Shown one piece after another: positions 63,973 to 64,000 of a DNA stretch of 64,000 nucleotides; the stretch's first letter is position 1; every line of letters begins with the position of its first letter. A program made the position numbers and the translations under genes. The DNA is from DASQYE01 sp036389315 (GTDB taxonomy: Bacteria > Acidobacteriota > Blastocatellia > Pyrinomonadales > Pyrinomonadaceae), in contig DASVQF010000050.1 in assembly GCA_036389315.1 (NCBI GenBank), positions 102,560 through 166,559 on the forward strand, read 5' to 3'. Below the pieces are notes generated by a model. It had not been told where the DNA came from and searched no databases. It saw nothing but the letters and a program-made list of their open reading frames with translations.

Positions 63973-64000
63973 AAGGATGAAGAGCATGCTCTTCATCCTT
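63973..64000. repeat. Palindrome, GGATGAAG family (continues past window edge?)
   Basis: The last 28 bases form a perfect palindrome centred on GCATGC (AAGGATGAAGAGCATGC and its complement). It follows the TPR gene by 30 bp. Its GGATGAAGAGCATGC half is identical to the core at 24945-25002. The stem may extend beyond the window. Confidence 0.7.

Overview
The window reads as a chromosomal segment of a GC-rich (about 60 percent by eye) member of the Acidobacteriota, most likely the Blastocatellia/Pyrinomonadales side. This is inferred from family content: four orphan MacB/FtsX-type permeases of the Acidobacterial duplicated orphan permease (ADOP) type, two of them behind PadR regulators; DUF2911, DUF423 and Spy/CpxP-like proteins; a serine-threonine kinase with a membrane tail; and a decayed copy of a large secreted protein with the WYWN-Cys and LRLWQDxNHNG motifs that I associate with this group. 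GTG and TTG starts are common. I found no tRNA, rRNA, CRISPR array or complete insertion sequence.

Layout. 1-8.6 kb: the end of a NarL/DegS-type histidine kinase, a SpoIIE-type phosphatase, two ADOP permeases and a PadR regulator with a readable promoter/operator. 8.1-17.2 kb: housekeeping and accessory genes (YbaK-type deacylase, MFS exporter, YceH-like protein, NTF2-like protein, Tat-exported SDR, nucleotide-carrier-like permease, a small two-repeat protein, a single-chain EutB-EutC ethanolamine ammonia-lyase, a PilZ protein). 17.4-26.5 kb: a third ADOP permease, DUF423/OsmC pair, a frameshifted pseudogene, an FKBP-TPR protein, a DedA pair, and an ECF sigma / membrane anti-sigma-like / Spy-like cassette. 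26.7-35.3 kb: an RND efflux operon (adaptor, pump, TolC) followed by a small lipoyl-hairpin lipoprotein and short membrane proteins. 35.4-41.6 kb: a large hybrid sensor kinase, MaoC-type hydratase, alpha/beta hydrolase, TetR regulator and Cys-rich lipoprotein. 41.7-50.1 kb: a membrane protein with a weak ECF-sigma-like N-terminus, a Mug/TDG-type glycosylase, YitT, pyruvate phosphate dikinase, and a PknB-type kinase with a very long activation-loop insertion. 50.3-64 kb: a Tyr-rich exported protein, a DUF3037/HipA-like pair, an amino-acid permease coupled to an aminotransferase, DUF2911, a histone-H1-like basic protein, the fourth ADOP permease with its PadR, a TonB-C protein and a TPR protein.

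How it fits together. Much of the window is envelope traffic and signalling: efflux and export (RND, MFS, ADOP), stress sensing (sigma/anti-sigma/Spy, SpoIIE, PAS/GAF kinase, Ser/Thr kinase) and local regulators (PadR, TetR). Beyond the genes, three sequence-level patterns stand out: a family of long, mostly perfect intergenic palindromes with a GGATGAAG theme, a second dispersed repeat with a 9-bp-period ATCCTGT unit, and strong enrichment of the octamer TGGGCCCA. The two PadR genes share an operator of identical geometry at their own promoters. I see no unmistakably novel gene system. The best leads are the shared PadR operator, the kinase activation-loop insertion, the fused EutBC, the HipA-like/DUF3037 pair and the palindrome families.
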